DNA of 37,544 nucleotides from Chara braunii (lineage: Eukaryota > Streptophyta > Charophyceae > Charales > Characeae): assembly GCA_003427395.1 (NCBI GenBank), contig BFEA01000079.1:2983087-3020630 (forward strand). Direction: 5' to 3'. Numbering within the stretch: position 1 is the first letter of the stretch; each line of letters starts with the position of its first letter. Below are positions 8,954 through 18,184 of this stretch, one piece after another. The translations under genes were made by a program, and so were the position numbers. Below the pieces are notes generated by a model. It ran no database searches and was not told where the DNA came from. It saw only the letters and a list, made by a program, of their open reading frames with translations.

Positions 8954-9497
8954 GAAGGGGCAGACCAGCGACCAACCGAAGTATAAATCAAGATGCAGCG
9001 TCCAGCCATGCATTGATTCTGCCTGTGAGCCGTGCGGACGTGCTGCCTGAGCGTCTTGTGCAAGGAAGTCTGCAGGTGCCCGTAGGAGAAGTGGGCTGTG
9101 AGGGAGACGAAGCGGCCATAGCCGCTCGTAGCTAGGAAGGTAGAAGGCGGCCATAGCTGCCGCAAGTTAGAGATAGGCTGTAGTGTGTATATGTGAGCGT
9201 GTTGCACGAAGTGTGTGTGTGTGTGTGGGACATCCAGGGAGTCGGAAGGGGCAGACCAGCGACCAACCGAAGTATAAATCAAGATGCAGCGTCCAGCCAT
9301 GCATTGATTCTGCCTGTGAGCCGTGCGGAAGCGCTGCCTGAGCGTCTTGTGCAAGGAAGTCTGCAGGTGCCTGTAGGAGAAGTGGGCTGTGAGGGAGACG
9401 AAGCGGCCATAGCTGCCGCAAGTTAGAGATAGGCTGTAGTGTGTATATGTGAGCGTGTTGCACGAAGTGTGTGTGTGTATGTGGGACATCCAGGGAG
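8954..9497 (+). repeat. Tandem duplication within the 5' LTR
   Basis: Unit 1 (8954-9245) and unit 2 (9246-about 9497) begin AAGGGGCAGACCAGCGACC and end at GGGACATCCAGGGAG. Unit 2 lacks about 35 bp around a second GCGGCCATAG copy. The 3' LTR has a single unit (17658-17943). The duplication includes the TATA box. It could be biological or an assembly error, given the artefact just downstream. Confidence 0.85.
8981..8988 (+). promoter_or_regulatory. LTR TATA box
   Basis: GTATAAAT followed by CAAG is conserved in every LTR copy here: 8981, 9272 (tandem duplicate), 17685 and the minus-strand LTR at 31934-31941. Its place after U3-type repeats fits the core promoter of the element. Because of the tandem duplication, the 5' LTR carries two. 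Confidence 0.7.
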
Positions 9498-9760
9498 ATC
9501 CAGAGTAGCGTGTGTGTGAACAGTTGCCGGGGATACAGTATCGGCTGAGAAGTGTGTAGGCGCACAGGGGCTGTTACGGACCTGTCTCTTATACACATCT
9601 AGATGTGTATAAGAGACAGGTGTATATGTGAGCGTGTTGCACGAAGTGTGTGTGTGTATGTGGGACATCCAGGGAGATCCAGAGTAGCGTGTGTGTGAAC
9701 AGTTGCCGGGGATACAGTATCGGCTGAGAAGTGTGTAGGCGCACAGGGGCTGTTACGGAC
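9441..9760. other. Sequencing-library adapter junction with false 141-bp duplication
   Basis: Bases 9582-9600 (CTGTCTCTTATACACATCT) and 9601-9619 (AGATGTGTATAAGAGACAG) form a perfect 38-bp palindrome. It is the head-to-head Tn5 mosaic end used as a Nextera mate-pair circularisation junction. The flanks are identical for 141 bp (9441-9581 and 9620-9760). The assembly has evidently walked through an untrimmed read. About 179 bp are not genomic. Confidence 0.97.
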
Positions 9761-10241
9761 TCCGCCAGGGCTCGATCCCTGGTCTACTTTTTGCTGTTTC
9801 TGCTGCATCACGTTTTTGGCCTGGCACCCGCTTTCCAAACCCCTCCTTTGGTACCGTCGGATTTTGGACAATTGGCGCCATGCTGCAGTTCGGGCGCCAC
9901 TTTCAAATGTTGCATTTTTCAGTTCTGCCCTCGGGGCTTTTGCAGATTTGCCCCAGTACTGTAGCGGACACCCGGTACTTATACCGGTGCCCCGTACAGT
10001 ACGGGGACCAGTCTCGTACCAGTTCTCTGCTGCTGTACTCGTACTCAGTGTGACTTGCTGTTTTCGGCATTCGGAATCCAAGACTTCGACTTTGTGTCCT
10101 TGCCACTGTGTCTGCGTCCGACCCTCAGTCGTGTCNAGTGAGTGAGTGTGTGTGTGTGCTCTCACTCTCTCTCTCTCTCTCTCTCTCCCTCTCCCCTCTC
10201 CCTCGGCTCTTCCTGTCTCCCTCAGCCTCGCTCCCGTTACA
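9751..10241 (+). mobile_element. Solo LTR nested in the 5' LTR of element 1
   Basis: The 3' LTR runs straight from GCGCACAA to GCGCCATAG (about 18007-18022). In the 5' LTR this point is split by 491 bp starting TGTTACGG and ending CCGTTACA, a TG..CA terminus with near-inverted ends (TGTTACGG against TGTAACGG). No coding sequence lies inside. It ends with TG and CT microsatellite sequence, and base 10136 is an undetermined n. The flanking duplication is short and imperfect (GGGC/GGCG). The termini resemble those of family A (18185-19563). Confidence 0.7.
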
Positions 10242-10388
10242 GGCGCCATAGTCATTGGAAGCAAGTTGAGTCTGAACTGTGTTCTTGGCCTCGATATCTC
10301 TGAACTTTGTGTCAGCGCCTGGCGCCAGTGTGATTGCCATCTGTTTTCATGCATGCTGAGTAAGGAAGAAGGCGCGTCTGGTTGCAAT

Positions 10389-10400
10389 TGGTATCGAAGC
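10389..10400 (+). promoter_or_regulatory. Primer binding site, initiator tRNA-Met type
   Basis: TGGTATCGAAGC follows the LTR end (TTGCA) by two bases. It differs at two positions from TGGTATCAGAGC, the complement of the plant initiator tRNA-Met 3' end. The partner copy (minus strand from 31485) reads TGGTATCAGAG. It would prime minus-strand DNA synthesis. Confidence 0.75.
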
Positions 10401-10595
10401 TGGTTCCTGCTGCCCCGCATAGCCATCATCATCATCCGCACGAGGTAGGAGAGGCGCCAGCTGGGCGCCACATCAGCATCTGTGCCATAGCGCAAGGAGG
10501 AGAGGCGCCAGCTGGGCGCCACGTCAGCGTCCGCCATAGAGGAAGAAGGAGCCGCCATAGCTGCGCCGCTGCAGAAGGACGCCGTGCACCTGCAC

Positions 10596-10600
<5 letters not shown>

Positions 10601-10685
<85 letters not shown>

Positions 10686-10686
10686 N

Positions 10687-10756
<70 letters not shown>
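10601..10756. repeat. (GA)n microsatellite in leader
   Basis: An AG/GA tract with one undetermined base at 10686. The partner leader has a CT tract at 31247-31310 (GA on the coding strand) at the equivalent place, so the tract is part of the element. The n suggests its length is uncertain. Confidence 0.97.
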
Positions 10757-10758
<2 letters not shown>

Positions 10759-11024
10759 CAAGATTGGCTGCTGTGGCTCAAAGGGGAAAGTGGTGGCCAT
10801 AGCCGCCGAGCTCGGCCAGGGAGAGGAAGAAGAAGGAAGGGACCGGAAGTGAGAAACAAGATCAAGTGAAGAAGAAAGAAAGTGAAGGCGGAAGCAGACA
10901 CAAAGGAGGGGAGAGAAGCCATAGCCGGGGGTGAAGAAGAAGAGAGAAGGGAGTAGAGAGAGGAGGAGGAAGGAGAAGGTTGGTGAAGGAGAGAGGGTCG
11001 GCAGCCATAGCCGAGCTTCTCAAG

Positions 11025-11191
11025 TTGACCGGCGGGTTGACCAAGAAGTTGAACGACGTTGACCAAGGAGGTTGATCGGGATTGACCAAGGAGTTGACTG
11101 GTGTTGACCAAGAAGGCTGACCAGCATTGACCGAGGTGTTGACCGGCATTGACCACAGCGTTGACCAAGGCCATTGACCGAGATATTGACC
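11025..11191 (+). repeat. TTGACC (W-box-like) array
   Basis: Eleven TTGACC and one TTGACT occur within 167 bp, spaced about 10-20 bp. TTGAC[C/T] is the core bound by plant WRKY factors. A shorter inverted array (GGTCAA forms) is at about 30846-30908 in element 2, so the array belongs to the leader. Whether it acts as an enhancer is unknown. Confidence 0.7.
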
Positions 11192-11757
11192 AAGATGGAG
11201 TTGGTATAATCTTGCCAAGCCTTCAACCTTGCCCCTCACCCTATGGATGTGCACTCACCCCATGGTACTTGCTGAGTCTGTCTGTCTCTTCTTTCTGCAT
11301 TGAGTCACTTCTGTCCAGGTGATAGGATTCCATGTATGAGGTCGTAGAGCTGTGTTGACCAAACCCACACGGGCTGAGTAGGGCTGTTGTCCATGTCTGA
11401 TGACTGACACGTCCCTGAGGCCTAACCCTTCCAAGGACCGGTACAAACCACCGGGCTGCTCAGTGTGGCATGGTTGGCCCAAAATCCGAGTTGTGGGCTG
11501 CACAACCAGTTGTCTAAGTGTTGAGAGGACTTGCTGATCACGTCGTCATGTTTGTGACGTTAAAAAAATCTTGAGGAGTTATGGGGGATCTCCTTAAATG
11601 CCTCCTGATCAGCATAAGTGGTGAGGAGTGGGACAGTCCCTTGTCGTGCACCTAGCACCATGGATGACTACCCGATGTATGGCTTGCTCGTGGGGTTCTC
11701 CCTCTAGGGAACCCTCCGGCGTCTCCTGTTCCCGCTAGGCTTCTGGCACACATCATC

Positions 11758-13311
11758 GTGTAGGGTCGAGACAAGGGGTGGTACAGGGACCACTCCTTAT
11801 ACAAAGGAGCCGGAGCAGGAGGCCGCAAGGATTTTGGCCGAGCAGAAGGCAAAGAAGTTGTCACTCCTGCAAGAGAAAGTTGAAAAGGAAGAAGAGTTGG
11901 AGGAGCTGAGGAGGTTGCAGAAGTAGAAAGAGGAAGTTGCGGGCAACTTGCGGCCTCAGTGGATGAGAAGATGAAGAAGAAGAAAAAAAACAAAAAGACG
12001 GCACTCCCCTCGAGATGCATAGGAGGAGAGAGGAGAAAGGGGAGTCAAGTGGCACAAAGCCAGCAGACACAAGGCTGGAAAAGATGATGAATGAAAGTGG
12101 GTGGCTAACCTGTCGCTGGGGGAAGAAGAGGAAGCGATGTTATATGTTCCCCCGGCCAAGAGGGAGGCGGCTATAAATGAGATTCAGGCGGAGGAAAATC
12201 CCTTGCATCGGCAGACTATGGATGAGGAGAAGAGGCTGGAGTGGAAGTTGCGCCTCACAAGGGAAAGGAGAATGCGAATGGAGGCAGCAGACGAGATGCA
12301 AAAGAGACTGAATGAGGCCGCGGAGAGGGGAGGAGAGTTGAATGATACTGCCAATCTCAAGACCCAGATCGGACTCCTATCCCAAAATGTAGAGGTACTG
12401 TTGAGGGCGCAGCAAGATCAATTCCGCCATCTGAGGGGCCATGACATCGCCCTGCAGTCCATACGCTTAGGCTTTAAAAACTTTGCACGAGACATGATGT
12501 TGCATGTGGGTACATAAGTGCAGGCACGATTAGACAACACAAAGAAGTTCTGCACAGGCGCTATAAAAGATGCCAAGGCAACGCCCCCAAAGGAGGAGGA
12601 AGCACGCCCCCGTAGAGAGCGCGTTAAGGTGAAGTTGCCTGATCCCTACAGTAGGAAAAGGGAGAGAACTTCGATAACTGGGAGGCCAAAATAAATTCTT
12701 ATGTGCACCTCCAAGATATCATCCCCAAGGAGCAAGTCCTCCTGACCTTCCACGCCCTCATAGATGAGGCCTCTAGTTTTGCCAGATCATTAGCCCGGGC
12801 CGTCAGATGTGATAATGATATGGTCGCCTACTCTATGATCACGCCCTTAAGCGAGTTTTTGAAAGCCCTTCGAGATCGATTTGCAGATGTCACGAGGGGG
12901 CTCAAGGCCTCTAACAAACTGTAGACCATTCACTCGCGACAATGGAAGAGTGTCAGGGCACTCAAGGGTGTGATGGATGAGTTAGTCGTCGTCCCTGACC
13001 ATGGGGTTACTGAGCCCCAATTGGTGCAGTTATTCTTCCATGCCATGCCCGAGGGTCTGCACGGGCACTTCTATGAGAAGAGTAAACAACCCAACATGAC
13101 CTACGATACATTGAGTAGGGATGTTGTGGCTTTTGAGGCACAATCCATGCCAGCTTCCACTTTCTTGCACAAGGACTTGGACAAAGGCCAAAAGTGGAAG
13201 GGTCGTACAATCTCTGGCCAAGTCAGGGCCAAGGATCATCTGATCCTCACTTTAGATGAAGGTGGAATGGAGAAGGTCCCGTATAGTCAGATTGAGTGGA
13301 GCCTCGAGTAG
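11758..13311 (+). pseudogene. gag: Element 1 gag (capsid) pseudogene
   Basis: The N-terminus (frame 2 from about 11760) has lost its ATG but keeps TPYT then EQKAKK and a Glu/Lys coiled coil, matching element 2's MVDTRT..SPYTAEQDAK start. Stops occur at 11924, 12515 and 12922, with a frame change between 12517 and 12703. The later parts (WVANLSLGEEEEAMLYVP at 12095 on; FARSLARAVRCDNDMVAYSM at about 12778; FHAMPEGLHGHFYEKS at about 13036) align closely with element 2. The order fits a retrotransposon gag capsid domain. Gag would build the cytoplasmic virus-like particle. This copy cannot make it. Confidence 0.9.
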
Positions 13312-13502
13312 GAGGACGATAGTGTGGGTCAGGGGAGCACTTACGTTGCTGTCGTGGCCAGAGGTCCCCTGCAAAACCGTTCGCGATATAATCGATCACC
13401 TCCTAGGAGGGGTGAATGGCACCCTGGTCTGCCCTAGGGCAGATCCTGGGAATCGTTGGGCATGACCAAACAGTTTGGCAGAGGAGAATCGATGATGGTC
13501 CG

Positions 13503-13544
13503 TGCATTTTCTGTGGTGACCCGGGGCATATTATCAAATATTGC
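13503..13544 (+). pseudogene. Gag zinc knuckle of element 1
   Basis: The frame reads C-IF-C-GDPG-H-IIKY-C, a complete CX2CX4HX4C nucleocapsid knuckle that binds RNA. It lies in frame 3, unlike the capsid just upstream, so a frameshift separates them. The equivalent in element 2 is at 28338-28379 with the same spacing. Confidence 0.9.
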
Positions 13545-14415
13545 CCCAAGTACAGGGATGCCCAGCGATCGGTTGCAGAGGCAGCAAAAGGCAACCGTCG
13601 GTGGGGGTCGCAACCGCCCTTACCCCTAGGCCATGTGGAGACGAGTGCGCACGCCACAAAGAAACTCCCAACCCACATGTGCCTATGGTAGAGGTTGCTG
13701 GCCAGCGCCTAGTTAGTTGTCAAGACACTGCTTGTGTTAGACTCTCTCTAGGCGCTTCCCGCAAAGGACTGGCAAAAGAGCTGAAGGAGAGGATGCCGGT
13801 CTGGGCCAAAATGAAAAAAACTGGGAAAGGACAACTATTATTAGTAGACGTCGAGGTCTTTAGAGGCCGAATAGGGCCCTAATAGATAGTTGGGCCACGC
13901 GTAGCGCTGCAGAAGCTAAAGCTAAATTTGAAAGTCCAAAAGCTAGCAGATCCCATAATCAGTATCCTCACAAACAACCGCACTATGCGAATCGAGGATT
14001 ACATCGATGGAGTCCAGGTGTATTCCCACCTAGAGAAAGATGGGAAAGTAGAGAGAGCTTTCTCCATTCCCTAACTCTCGTCGTAGAAGACAGTCTCTCG
14101 TTCAATATGGTCCTAGGTATGGACTGGGGAGAGGCAGTAGTAGCCACACTGCATTTGAGAGAGCATGAGTGTAGGCTTCCTACCCCTTCAGGCGATGTCA
14201 AGACGGCTCACTTGTTTCATGTGTCAGGAGTAGATAACCCTCTGGCACATTGTTGTCTTAGTGCTCCCGCGTTCACGCGTTTAGTAAAAAAGGAGCAATT
14301 AGAAGAACAAGTTTTTGTAGCCTATGTTAGGCCTGTCACTGAGCCTAAGGAAGAGGAACCCACCAACCCACTTATTGCCAAGCTGCTGGAAGAATATGCT
14401 GACTTAATATGCTGA
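13545..14415 (+). pseudogene. Element 1 protease region
   Basis: Frame 2 (to 13882) carries VEVAGQRLVSCQDTACVRLS, homologous to 28036-28305 in element 2. After frame changes, frame 1 from 14107 reads MVLGMDWGEAV, the conserved ILGMDWL-type element near the end of gypsy aspartic proteases. A linker follows, ending LIAKLLEEYADLI before RT. A clear D-T/S-G active site is not seen, though CQDTA at about 13722 may be its decayed equivalent. Protease would cleave Gag-Pol. Confidence 0.7.
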
Positions 14416-15410
14416 CTTGTCAGAGCCGCCTACAGGAGTAGTGTCGTGGCCAATCCAACATTGTATTGAGATAAAGCCTGGCAGTAGAACACCTAAGGGA
14501 ACTGTCTACTGAATGTCCCCAAGGGAACTAGAGGAGTTGCGCAAGCAGTTAGATGAGTTCCTCGAGAAAGGTTAAATTAGGCCCAGTTTGTCTCCATTTG
14601 GAGCACCTATCCTATTTGAGCCCAAGAAAGAGGGAGAGCTTCAAATGTGCATTAACTATAGAGGTCTCAACGTCGTCACAGTAAAGAATGCAGAACCACT
14701 GCCCGTATAAACGATCTGTTGGATCGGTTGCAGGGCTGCAAGTACTTCTCTAAGATAGACTTGAAGTCAGGGTACCATTAGATAAAGGTCCATCTTGATG
14801 ATCAGTACAAAACGACGTTTAGGACTAGATATGGGCACTACGAGTTTATCATGATGCCTTTTGGACTAACCAACGCATTGGCAACATTTCAGGATGTATG
14901 TACGATTTGTTTAGATTGTGGTTAGATAGATTTGTGGTCGTGTATTTAAACGATATTCTAGGTTTTAGCAAGACCCTCCAGAAGCATGAAGCTCATCTGA
15001 GGCAGGTCTTGGAGAAGCTGAGAGAAGCTAACTTCAAGATCAACACGAAGAAGTGTGAGTGGGCCAAGACGCAAGTTTTGTACTTGGGCCACGTATTAGA
15101 TGGTGATGGCATAAAGCCCGAGGACGGCAAGATTGCAGAAATTAGACATTGGCAGACCCCGCGTACCCTCACAGAATTGAGGTCGTTCTTAGGATTGGCA
15201 AACTACTACAGGAAGTTCGTGAGGAACTTCTCCACAATCATTGCTCCCCTTCGCAGACTGCTAAAGAAGGAGGCGATCTGGAAATGGGACGAAGATTGCA
15301 CATCGGCCTTGAAGAAGTTGAAGCGGGCCTTGATAGAGTACCCAGTCCTCAAGGTAGCCGATCCGTCTTTGCCTTTGTTGTCACCACTGATGCTAGTCAG
15401 TATGTATAGG
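14416..15410 (+). pseudogene. pol: Element 1 reverse transcriptase
   Basis: The segments in order are LEELRKQLDEFLEKG, then a stop, [23 protein letters not shown], a frame change, DLLDRLQGCKYFSKIDLKSG, a stop, [21 protein letters not shown], a frame change near 14895, and VVYLNDILGFSK (about 14938). The catalytic Y-x-D-D is Y-L-N-D, so one metal-binding Asp is lost. The thumb follows with LGHVLDGDGIKPEDGK and LRSFLGLANYYRKFV. The gypsy-type order is clear. RT would copy element RNA into DNA. Confidence 0.95.
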
Positions 15411-15765
15411 TGTTGTTCTACAATAAGATGATGGCAATGGGTATAGACCGGTAGAGTTCATGTTCGCTAGGATGCCTTCAGAGAAGGTAGCGACATCGAC
15501 CTATGAGAGGGAACTCGACGCTCTCAGGCAAGCGTTAGACCACTGGAAGCACTACATGCTTGGGAGGCACTTCAAAGTCTACTTAGACCACGAGACATTG
15601 AGGTGGCTGAAGACTCAGGCCAAGAGGACACCTAAGCTTACTAGGTGGGCCGCAAAAATAGACCAATTTGACTTCGGGCTTAAGCCTGTAAAGGGAAAAT
15701 ACAATGTAGTTGCGGACGCTCCAGTAGGAGAGCATACTACTTTGGAGCGACAGTACATTATCTAG
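15366..15765 (+). pseudogene. Element 1 RNase H
   Basis: It starts at VVTTDAS (about 15378), with the first catalytic Asp. After a stop at 15407 and a frame change, ATSTYERELDALRQAL supplies the Glu, FKVYLDHETLRWL the next Asp and YNVVADA the last Asp (normally NVVADALSR). All four acidic positions remain in pieces, but no single frame joins them. It would degrade RNA in hybrids during reverse transcription. Confidence 0.9.
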
Positions 15766-16780
15766 TCATAGGGAGAGACCTGCAGCAGAAGGTCAAGGAT
15801 GTGTATGCGCAACACCCTATCGATAGTGACCTCCCCAGAGAATGAGCCCCATTACCGCACTACAGACGGGTTGCTATTTGAGAAGACTAACGTAGTGGAC
15901 AGACTGTGCACTCCTAATAGTGAAGAGATCCGTAACATGATCCTAGGGGAATGTCACGACACAAAATGGCACTTCGGTTGGCAAAAGACACTCGCCAACC
16001 TGATGTGTGCCTACACATGGCCTGGCATGAAAGCTGACTGTATAGAGTATGTGTGTAGTTGCAAAGTGAGTTAGCGCAACAAAACTACGACGAGAGCCCC
16101 GTTGGGTCGTCTCAAACCCTTGCCTATTCCGTTAGGACCCAAAGATTCCTTATCCATTGATTTCATGGATACTAGCGTCAGGAGTAGGCATGGCAAGAGC
16201 CAAGTCATGGCTGTAGTCGATAGATTTAGCAAATATGCAATTTTTGTTCCCTTTCCTTCTGAGGCACGTACATATCTAGTAATAGAGAAGTTCTTTGATC
16301 ATGGGTCAGTGAGCATGGTCTACCACTGTCGATAGTTAGTGATAGAGATACCAGGTTCACTAGTTAGAACTGGCATATGGGCCCAAGCTGCTAATGTCAT
16401 CTGGCCGTAATCCAAAGACTAACGGTCAAACTGAACAGATGAACAAGATCCTGCAACAAGTTCTTAGAATATACATTAGACCCGATCAAGTCCACTGGGA
16501 CGAGATGCTCCCAAAGGTAGCCAGCGCGTACAACAATAGTGTCCACTTAGCCACTTGTTGCACCCCCAACGAACTGCGTAAGTCCTTTAGACTGCGCAAA
16601 CCGTTTGAAGGACTAAACCGGGATCAGATCCAGAGGCTACCGCCCGGAACGAGGGAGTTTGCGCTACAGCATGAGAAGGAGATTACTAAAGTGGTGGAAA
16701 ACCTCAGGAGAGCCCAACACATAATGATAAAACAAGCCAATAATTAGGGTCAAATCAAAAGAGTTTGCTCCAGAGGAGAA
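15766..16780 (+). pseudogene. Element 1 integrase core
   Basis: The zinc-binding part reads ECHDTKWHFGWQKTL and VCSCKVS before a stop at 16072; the final Cys of the HHCC pattern is not retained. The core has LSIDFMD (first Asp, about 16153), AVVDRFSKYAIFVPF, SDRDTRF in another frame (second Asp, about 16339) and NPKTNGQTEQMNK (Glu, about 16424). A helical tail follows. It would insert the cDNA into nuclear DNA. Confidence 0.93.
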
Positions 16781-16796
16781 CATCTCGCAGAAACTG

Positions 16797-17192
16797 TTGC
16801 CTGTGTATAGAGGACTGTGGCCAGTCCTAGAAGTTAAGGGCGGAGATGATGGGTCGTCCTACACGATAGAGATTCCAACACACCTCCATACATATCCCGT
16901 TTTCCATGCATCAAAGTTGTTGCCTTGCGCTACGAGTCAGCAATTCCCATCAAGAAGGTCCATGATCCCTCCGGATATGGACGGAAGGTACGGTATTGAT
17001 CGCATAGTAGGTGAGGATATATTTAGAAGAGGAGGTAGAGGTCGTCCACAAAATCAGTATAAAGTCAGATTTTCTTACTAGGGACCGAAAGATGACTGCT
17101 GGTTTACCCGAACAGAGCTTCTAGAGACTGCTCCCGATGTAATCCATGCCTATGAAAGAGCTAGGAAATGTAAAGATCCTGCTGTAGATTGA
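16797..17192 (+). pseudogene. Integrase C-terminal and chromodomain-like region
   Basis: RGLWPVLEV and IPTHLHTYPVFHASKL are the GPY/F-type module of gypsy integrases. From about 16989, YGIDRIVGEDIF, RRGGRGRPQNQYKVRF, a stop (17079), DDCWFTRTELL and APDVIHAYERA have the spacing of a chromodomain (aromatic start, Tyr-x-Val-x-Phe/Trp strand, Trp then Glu-x-Leu). In chromoviruses it directs insertion to marked chromatin. The frame ends at TGA 17190-17192. Confidence 0.75.
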
Positions 17193-17217
17193 CATATTCT
17201 GGAAGGACCTCGAATTT

Positions 17218-17230
17218 AGGTCGGGTGGAG
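17218..17230 (+). promoter_or_regulatory. Putative polypurine tract
   Basis: The purine-rich GGTCGGGTGGAG lies immediately before the 3' LTR TGAAA. It would prime plus-strand synthesis. It is interrupted by pyrimidines, so it is weak or decayed. Confidence 0.45.
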
Positions 17231-18159
17231 TGAAATGGTTTTCACCTTTGCAATAGCAGATGCAGATCCCAGGGCTCGATCCCTAGACCTTGCCCTCACC
17301 CGTGTACAATACCAAGTCGACCCCTGTGTGTTTGAACCCGTGACCTGTGTCTTGGTAGTCGTTTGTTGTCTGTCGCAGGTTAGTGTGGTTGTCAGGTCTT
17401 GAACCGTAGGTCTGTCAAGTAGGGGTTGTAACTGTATAAAATTCGTAGCTGCTACAGTCCTGAAAGGTCAAGGTCGTAGTTGCTACAGTCCCGAAAGGCC
17501 GAGTCTATAGACTTTCGGAAGGTCCGGAAGTGGCCTTTCGAGAATTGCTAAGGTTAGTGGGCAGTCCAACCTCGCCTAGTCAGCGGTTCCCAGTCCCAGT
17601 CGCACTTTGTCCTTCAGCAAGTACCATGTGGGACTGTGTGCACCCTAGACCCCATGGGAAGGGGCAGACCAACAACCAACCGAAGTATAAATCAAGAGGC
17701 AGCGTCCAGCCATGCACCGATTCTGCCTGTGAGCCGTGCGGAAGCACTGCATGAGCGTCTTGTGCAAGGAGGTCTACAGTTGCCCATAGGAGAAGTGGGT
17801 TGTGAGGGAGACGAAGCGGCCATAGCCGCTAGTAGCTAGGAAGGTAGAAGGCGGCCATAGCTGTCGCAAGTTAGAGATAGGCTGTAGTGCGTATATGTGA
17901 GCGTGTTGCGTGAAGTGTGTGAGTGTGCGTGGGACATCTAGGGAGATCCAGAGTGGCGTGCGGGTGAACAGTTGTCGGGGATACAGTATCGACTGAGAAG
18001 TGTGTAGGCGCACAAGCGCCATAGCCATGGGAAGCAAGTTGAGTCTGAACTGTGTTCTTGGCCTCGGTAACTCTGAGCTTTGTGTGGGCGCTTGGCGCCA
18101 GTGTGATTGCCATTTGTTTTCATGCATGCTGAGTAAGAAAGAAGACGAGTCTGGTTCCA
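17231..18159 (+). repeat. 3' LTR of element 1
   Basis: 929 bp, from TGAAATGG to TGGTTCCA. It keeps the repeated GTAGCTGCTACAGTCC modules (about 17441-17500), the TTTCGGAAGGTCCGGAAG block, a TATA box (17685) and two GCCATAGC motifs. It has no tandem duplication and no nested insertion, so it is the better guide to the ancestral LTR. Confidence 0.92.
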
Positions 18160-18184
18160 TACCTATCTACCATCTACTTCTATT

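Larger units (their letters stand above)
8512..10386 (+). repeat. 5' LTR of element 1, enlarged by insertions
   Basis: It aligns with 17231-18159 but is about 950 bp longer. The excess is a tandem duplication (8954-9245 and 9246-about 9497), an adapter junction with a 141-bp duplicate (9582-9760) and a 491-bp solo LTR (9751-10241). Early U3 has a repeated GTCGTAGCTGCTACAGTCC module near 8718 and 8748 and a CTTCCGGAAGGTCCGGAAG palindromic block near 8788. All are also present in the other LTRs. Confidence 0.9.
10401..11757 (+). other. Long untranslated leader of element 1
   Basis: The leader holds two copies of GAGGCGCCAGCTGGGCGCCAC (near 10451 and 10502, self-complementary GGCGCC arms), then (GA)n, several GCCATAGC motifs, the TTGACC array and a block shared with element 2 (11220-11757 against 30222-30790, inverted; e.g. 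CCAAAATCCGAGTTG). No gag frame is seen here. The long minus-strand frames are by-products of the GA and TTGACC repeats. Confidence 0.7.
8512..18159 (+). mobile_element. Element 1: full-length decayed Ty3/gypsy chromovirus-like LTR retrotransposon
   Basis: The order is 5' LTR (8512-10386), primer site, long leader, gag, zinc knuckle, protease, RT, RNase H, integrase with chromodomain-like tail, purine-rich tract and 3' LTR (17231-18159). Integrase downstream of RT defines Ty3/gypsy. All ORFs are broken by many stops and at least six frame changes. The LTRs start TGAAA and end CA. The first 120 bp of the two LTRs differ at about ten bases, mostly transitions, so the insertion is old. Flanking AACC (8508-8511) and TACC (18160-18163) may be an eroded target duplication. 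A related truncated copy lies inverted at 28036-32490. Confidence 0.93.

Noticed and set aside
9582-9619. A Tn5-family transposon end
   Set aside because: Only the two 19-bp mosaic ends are present, head to head, with identical flanks and no transposase: a library adapter, not a natural element.
9765-9785. A tRNA T-arm (GGGCTCGATCCC)
   Set aside because: No A-box or cloverleaf nearby; the same words occur in LTR U3 sequence at about 8550 and 17272.
9599-10558. A 319-codon minus-strand frame
   Set aside because: It crosses the adapter junction, a solo LTR and an undetermined base; composition is low-complexity.
10524-11254. Long minus-strand frames with repeated Val-Asn and Trp-Ser words
   Set aside because: Products of (GA)n and the TTGACC array on the antisense strand of a retrotransposon leader.
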